Below, piece by piece: positions 14,165-16,800 of a DNA stretch of 16,800 bases. The notes below the pieces were generated by a model. The model made no database searches. It was not told where the DNA came from and saw nothing but the letters and a program-made list of their open reading frames with translations. The stretch comes from an uncultured Lachnospiraceae bacterium (lineage in GTDB: Bacteria; Bacillota; Clostridia; Lachnospirales; Lachnospiraceae). Numbering within the stretch: the first letter of the stretch is position 1; each line of letters opens with the position of its first letter. The stretch covers positions 1-16,800 of the forward strand of contig CANQCX010000019.1 in the NCBI GenBank assembly GCA_947591115.1, written 5' to 3'. The translations under genes were made by a program, and so were the position numbers.

Positions 14165-15631
14165 ATGGATTTACAAACGAAACATTTAATTGGGAAAAAC
14201 AGACTGGGTTTTTTGGCAACGGTATTGATCAGCATAACGGTGCTGATTCCGTCGGTTTTGTCATTTTTGCAGGGATTTATGCCCAAAATGGTATTCAGCG
14301 TGGTTTTATGCATCGTGATCATTGTGTTTAATATCATTGCACAAGCGCGTTTTCGGGCGCATACGATCTACCGGCATTGCTGCTGTTCGTCGATGATCAT
14401 TTTATATATTGCCGCGCAGATCATTTTTAAGCAGTCCGATATGTACGCGCTGGCTTATCCGATCGCAATGCTGGTCATGGTATTTAATGAGAAGATCCTT
14501 ACCGTTGCGGGAGCGGCGCTGGCGATCAGCGCAACGATCGTCCGTTCGGTAGTTCTGATCTCGCAGAAGGAGATCACGACCGCCGTTGCATTGATCCAGA
14601 TCATCTTTATCATCGCGACCTGCCTGTTATCCGCATTGATTACCAAGATGCAGAAAACACAGGCGAAGGAGAGTCTGGACGCCGTACAGGAAGGGGCGGA
14701 CATGCAGATCAAGACCTCCGGCAGCATTGTAGAGCTGGCGGAGAAATTAAACCAGAAATTTGTTCAGGCGCAGGAGGTATCGGATTCACTGAATGAAACC
14801 ATGCAGACGAACCATGTATCCGTATCGGAGATCGCGGACAGCAGCCGGCTGAACGCCGAAGCCATCGAGCAGCAGACCGTACATACCGCAGACATCCAGC
14901 AGGAGATTCAGGCGGTAGGACAGGAAGCCAAAGAAATGGGCGAAATTTCCGCGCGTACCAATGCTACGGTAGACGACGGGGTAAAATTGATCGAACGCCT
15001 CAAAGCACAGGCGGAAGAGGTGGCAAAGATCAATACGGAGACAAAAGTTACCACACAGGCGCTCAACGAGAGCATTCAGGACGTTCAGGAAATCACAGAA
15101 ACCATTCTGGGAATTTCCAGCCAGACCAACCTTCTGGCGTTAAATGCTTCTATTGAAGCGGCAAGAGCCGGAGAAGCCGGAAAAGGATTTGCCGTTGTTG
15201 CGGATGAGATCCGGAATCTGTCCGAAGATACCCGAAAAGCAACGGAGCAGATTTCCGCGATCATTGAAAAACTGACAAGAGACGCGGAAACGGCTGCAGA
15301 CAGCATGACGCAGTCGGCGAACTTTGCGGAGAAGCAAAGCGAGCTGATCGTTGAAACGGAAAAGAAGCTGTCGGATATCAAATCGGAAACCGACGCGCTT
15401 TATACGGGCGTTGTTCAGGTAAATGAATCGGTAGAGGGAATCATTGAGGCGAATACGCTGATCATGGACAGCATTACCAACCTGTCCGCAACCGGCGAAG
15501 AAGTAGCGGCATCTACCGATACCGCGCTTTCCATCAGCGATTCCGCAATGGAGGCGCTTAGCAATATGAACGGATTGTTAAATGAAATTTCCGATATTTC
15601 TTCCCATATGGAAGAGGTTGCGAAGCAATAA
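14165..15631 (+). CDS. Methyl-accepting chemotaxis protein with six-TM sensor region
   Basis: A chemoreceptor signalling to CheA/CheW; 488 residues. The N-terminal third contains about six hydrophobic segments (about 15-37, 42-60, 75-89, 93-108, 112-132, 140-160) joined by short loops, with a Cys triplet at 72-74. There is no extracellular ligand domain and no recognisable HAMP. The cytoplasmic region is a long helical hairpin (about 165-488) whose tip, from GISSQTNLLALNASIEAARAG (316-336) onward, is the conserved CheA/CheW contact site; EGKGFAVVADE-like sequence follows (GKGFAVVADEIRNLSE, 339-354). No C-terminal CheR-tethering pentapeptide is present. GGAGGGG at 14151-14157 precedes the ATG by 7 bases. 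It begins 33 bases after arcC with no terminator or promoter between, so it is probably co-transcribed. Stimulus unknown; membrane, redox or energy state is plausible for this layout. Confidence 0.93.
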   Translation: MDLQTKHLIGKNRLGFLATVLISITVLIPSVLSFLQGFMPKMVFSVVLCIVIIVFNIIAQARFRAHTIYRHCCCSSMIILYIAAQIIFKQSDMYALAYPIAMLVMVFNEKILTVAGAALAISATIVRSVVLISQKEITTAVALIQIIFIIATCLLSALITKMQKTQAKESLDAVQEGADMQIKTSGSIVELAEKLNQKFVQAQEVSDSLNETMQTNHVSVSEIADSSRLNAEAIEQQTVHTADIQQEIQAVGQEAKEMGEISARTNATVDDGVKLIERLKAQAEEVAKINTETKVTTQALNESIQDVQEITETILGISSQTNLLALNASIEAARAGEAGKGFAVVADEIRNLSEDTRKATEQISAIIEKLTRDAETAADSMTQSANFAEKQSELIVETEKKLSDIKSETDALYTGVVQVNESVEGIIEANTLIMDSITNLSATGEEVAASTDTALSISDSAMEALSNMNGLLNEISDISSHMEEVAKQ

Positions 15632-15657
15632 AAAATCAGACAAGAAGGGAAACAGAC

Positions 15658-16119
15658 GTGGAAAGAATTAAAAGTTTTGAGATCAATCACAACATACTCG
15701 AACCGGGATTTTATATTTCCCGCGTGGACGGGGATATAGTTACGTATGATCTGCGGACGCGCAAACCCAATCAGGGGGATTATATGAGCAATATCGCCAT
15801 GCATTCGGTTGAGCATATGTTTGCGACATATGCCCGCAATTCGCGGATGGCGGAAGATGTGGTTTACTTTGGACCGATGGGATGCCAGACCGGATTTTAT
15901 TTTCTGGTGCGGGCGCGCAAACCGGAGGAGGTTTTTGAACTGACCAAAGAAATTCTGCAGCAGATTCTGGAATATGAGGGAGAAGTATTCGGCGCTTCTG
16001 CAATAGAATGCGGAAATTACCGGAATCTGTCTCTGGATGAAGCAAAAGCGGAATGCCGGAAATATCTGGAAGTGCTTCGCGCACAGAAAAATATGGAATT
16101 TACCTATCCTAAGGAGTAA
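15658..16119 (+). CDS. luxS: S-ribosylhomocysteine lyase (AI-2 synthase)
   Basis: Cleaves S-ribosylhomocysteine to homocysteine and DPD, the precursor of autoinducer-2. It has 153 residues, the normal length. HNILEPG (11-17) is the family start motif. The metal site is His49 and His53 in MHSVEH, where Glu52 is the catalytic acid/base, together with Cys118 in IECGNY; Cys76 in FGPMGCQTGFY is the second catalytic residue. The start codon is GTG at 15658, supported by AGAAGGGA (15643-15650) at 7-base spacing and by the start of homology at the first residues. It begins 26 bases after the chemoreceptor stop, with no separate promoter recognised, and is followed 4 bases later by the nucleosidase that makes its substrate. 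Confidence 0.97.
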   Translation: MERIKSFEINHNILEPGFYISRVDGDIVTYDLRTRKPNQGDYMSNIAMHSVEHMFATYARNSRMAEDVVYFGPMGCQTGFYFLVRARKPEEVFELTKEILQQILEYEGEVFGASAIECGNYRNLSLDEAKAECRKYLEVLRAQKNMEFTYPKE

Positions 16120-16123
16120 GAAT

Positions 16124-16800
16124 ATGAAAATCGGAATTATCGGTGCCATGCAGATGGAAGTGGATAACCTAAAAGAAGCGCTTTCGGAAACCTCGGAGCA
16201 ATCCGTCAGCGGTGTCAACTTCGTGCAGGGGCGTCTCGGAGATCACGAAATTGTTGCCGCCGTCTGCGGGATCGGAAAAGTATTTGCCGCAATATGCGCG
16301 GAAGCCATGATTTTACAGTATCATGTGGACATGGTCATCAATATCGGCGTTGCGGGTTCGCTTACCAAAGAGCTTGGCGTTTTGGACATTGCGCTTGCGG
16401 ATAAAGTGGTGCAGCACGATATGGATACCTCCCCTCTGGGCGATCCGGTCGGACTGCTGTCCGGAATCAATCAGATATTCCTTTCCGGCAGCGAGGCGAT
16501 GCGCACGCTCCTTGCGGAATGCATACAGGAGGAAGGGATTCATTATTTAATCGGGCCGGTTGCCACCGGCGATCAATTCATGGCGGAGGAAGGGAAAAAA
16601 GCGTTGATACGGGAACGCTTTGGTGCGATTGCGGCGGAAATGGAGGGCGGCAGCATCGGTCAGGTATGCTATATGAATCAGGTTCCGTTTGCCATCCTGC
16701 GTTCGATTTCCGACAGCGAGGGAGGCGCGGTCGATTACCAGACGTTTGCGGAAACCGCAGCAGAACAGGCAATTGCCGTCGTATTAAGATTTATTTCACG
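16124..16800 (+). CDS. mtnN: 5'-methylthioadenosine/S-adenosylhomocysteine nucleosidase (3' end outside window)
   Basis: Hydrolyses SAH to S-ribosylhomocysteine and adenine, and MTA to methylthioribose and adenine. 225 codons are visible and the frame is still open at the window edge; the family length is about 230, so only a few residues are missing. KIGIIGAM (2-9) starts the fold, and the catalytic residues align one for one with the E. coli enzyme: Glu12, Glu174 (AAEMEGG) and Asp197 (RSISDSEGG). GIGKVFAA (49-56) and NIGVAGSL (73-80) are also typical. AAGGAG (16111-16116) lies inside the end of luxS, 7 bases before the ATG, so the two are translationally linked and act in sequence in the activated methyl cycle. 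Confidence 0.95.
   Translation, partial: MKIGIIGAMQMEVDNLKEALSETSEQSVSGVNFVQGRLGDHEIVAAVCGIGKVFAAICAEAMILQYHVDMVINIGVAGSLTKELGVLDIALADKVVQHDMDTSPLGDPVGLLSGINQIFLSGSEAMRTLLAECIQEEGIHYLIGPVATGDQFMAEEGKKALIRERFGAIAAEMEGGSIGQVCYMNQVPFAILRSISDSEGGAVDYQTFAETAAEQAIAVVLRFIS

Noticed and set aside
15415..16218. Minus-strand frame of about 267 codons spanning luxS
   Set aside because: Antisense shadow over three genes with intact catalytic residues on the plus strand; no domain signal.
1..16800. Frequent TCCGGA/CCGGAA words as a dispersed repeat or uptake sequence
   Set aside because: They occur mostly in coding frames and follow from preferred codons (TCC, CCG, GGA, GAA); no fixed flanks or intergenic clustering was seen.

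Overview
The window looks like a chromosomal segment of a Gram-positive Clostridia-type bacterium, most likely Lachnospiraceae. This is an inference from strong AGGAGG-type ribosome binding sites, an LCP (LytR-CpsA-Psr) wall-polymer ligase, a one-membrane-anchor HtrA protease, a LuxS/MTA-SAH nucleosidase pair, roughly balanced base composition with heavy CCG and GGA codon use, and gene-dense, mostly co-directional layout. Fifteen protein genes are supported: one partial on the minus strand at the left edge, and fourteen on the plus strand, the last one cut by the right edge. I see no tRNA, rRNA, CRISPR array, insertion sequence or phage gene, and no gene-free stretch over 300 bases.

Left region (1-5257): a divergent MerR-family regulator faces a tightly packed, translationally coupled four-gene glycan module. 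The module encodes a membrane nucleotide-sugar 4,6-dehydratase (PglF/WbpM type), a PLP sugar aminotransferase (DegT/PglE type), a monotopic phosphoglycosyl transferase (PglC type) and a family 2 glycosyltransferase. Together these would make a UDP-4-amino-4,6-dideoxy-HexNAc, load it onto a lipid carrier and add a second sugar. No acetyltransferase, flippase, polymerase or oligosaccharyltransferase is present here. Two different inverted repeats sit in the two divergent promoters.

Middle region (5260-13109): an alpha-phosphoglucomutase behind its own promoter, a small zinc-ribbon protein, an LCP ligase, a eukaryote-type (UAP1-like) UDP-HexNAc pyrophosphorylase, glmS, and then an HtrA-type membrane-anchored serine protease with its own leader and a strong terminator. 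The sugar-phosphate enzymes supply UDP-glucose and UDP-GlcNAc type precursors for cell-envelope polymers that LCP proteins attach to the wall, so the left and middle regions together read as an envelope-glycan supply and assembly neighbourhood.

Right region (13122-16800): a near-consensus promoter drives a solitary carbamate kinase with a variant N-terminal motif. It is followed, with small gaps and no visible terminator, by a six-transmembrane chemoreceptor without an extracellular ligand domain, luxS, and an MTA/SAH nucleosidase. The last two recycle S-adenosylhomocysteine and produce the AI-2 precursor.

Nothing here is clearly a new defence or mobile system. The observations most worth following up are the compact Pgl-like module with its divergent regulator and missing acetyltransferase, the UAP1-type pyrophosphorylase next to a glmS that lacks a ribozyme leader, the small zinc-ribbon gene locked between mutase and LCP, and the chemoreceptor co-oriented with luxS.
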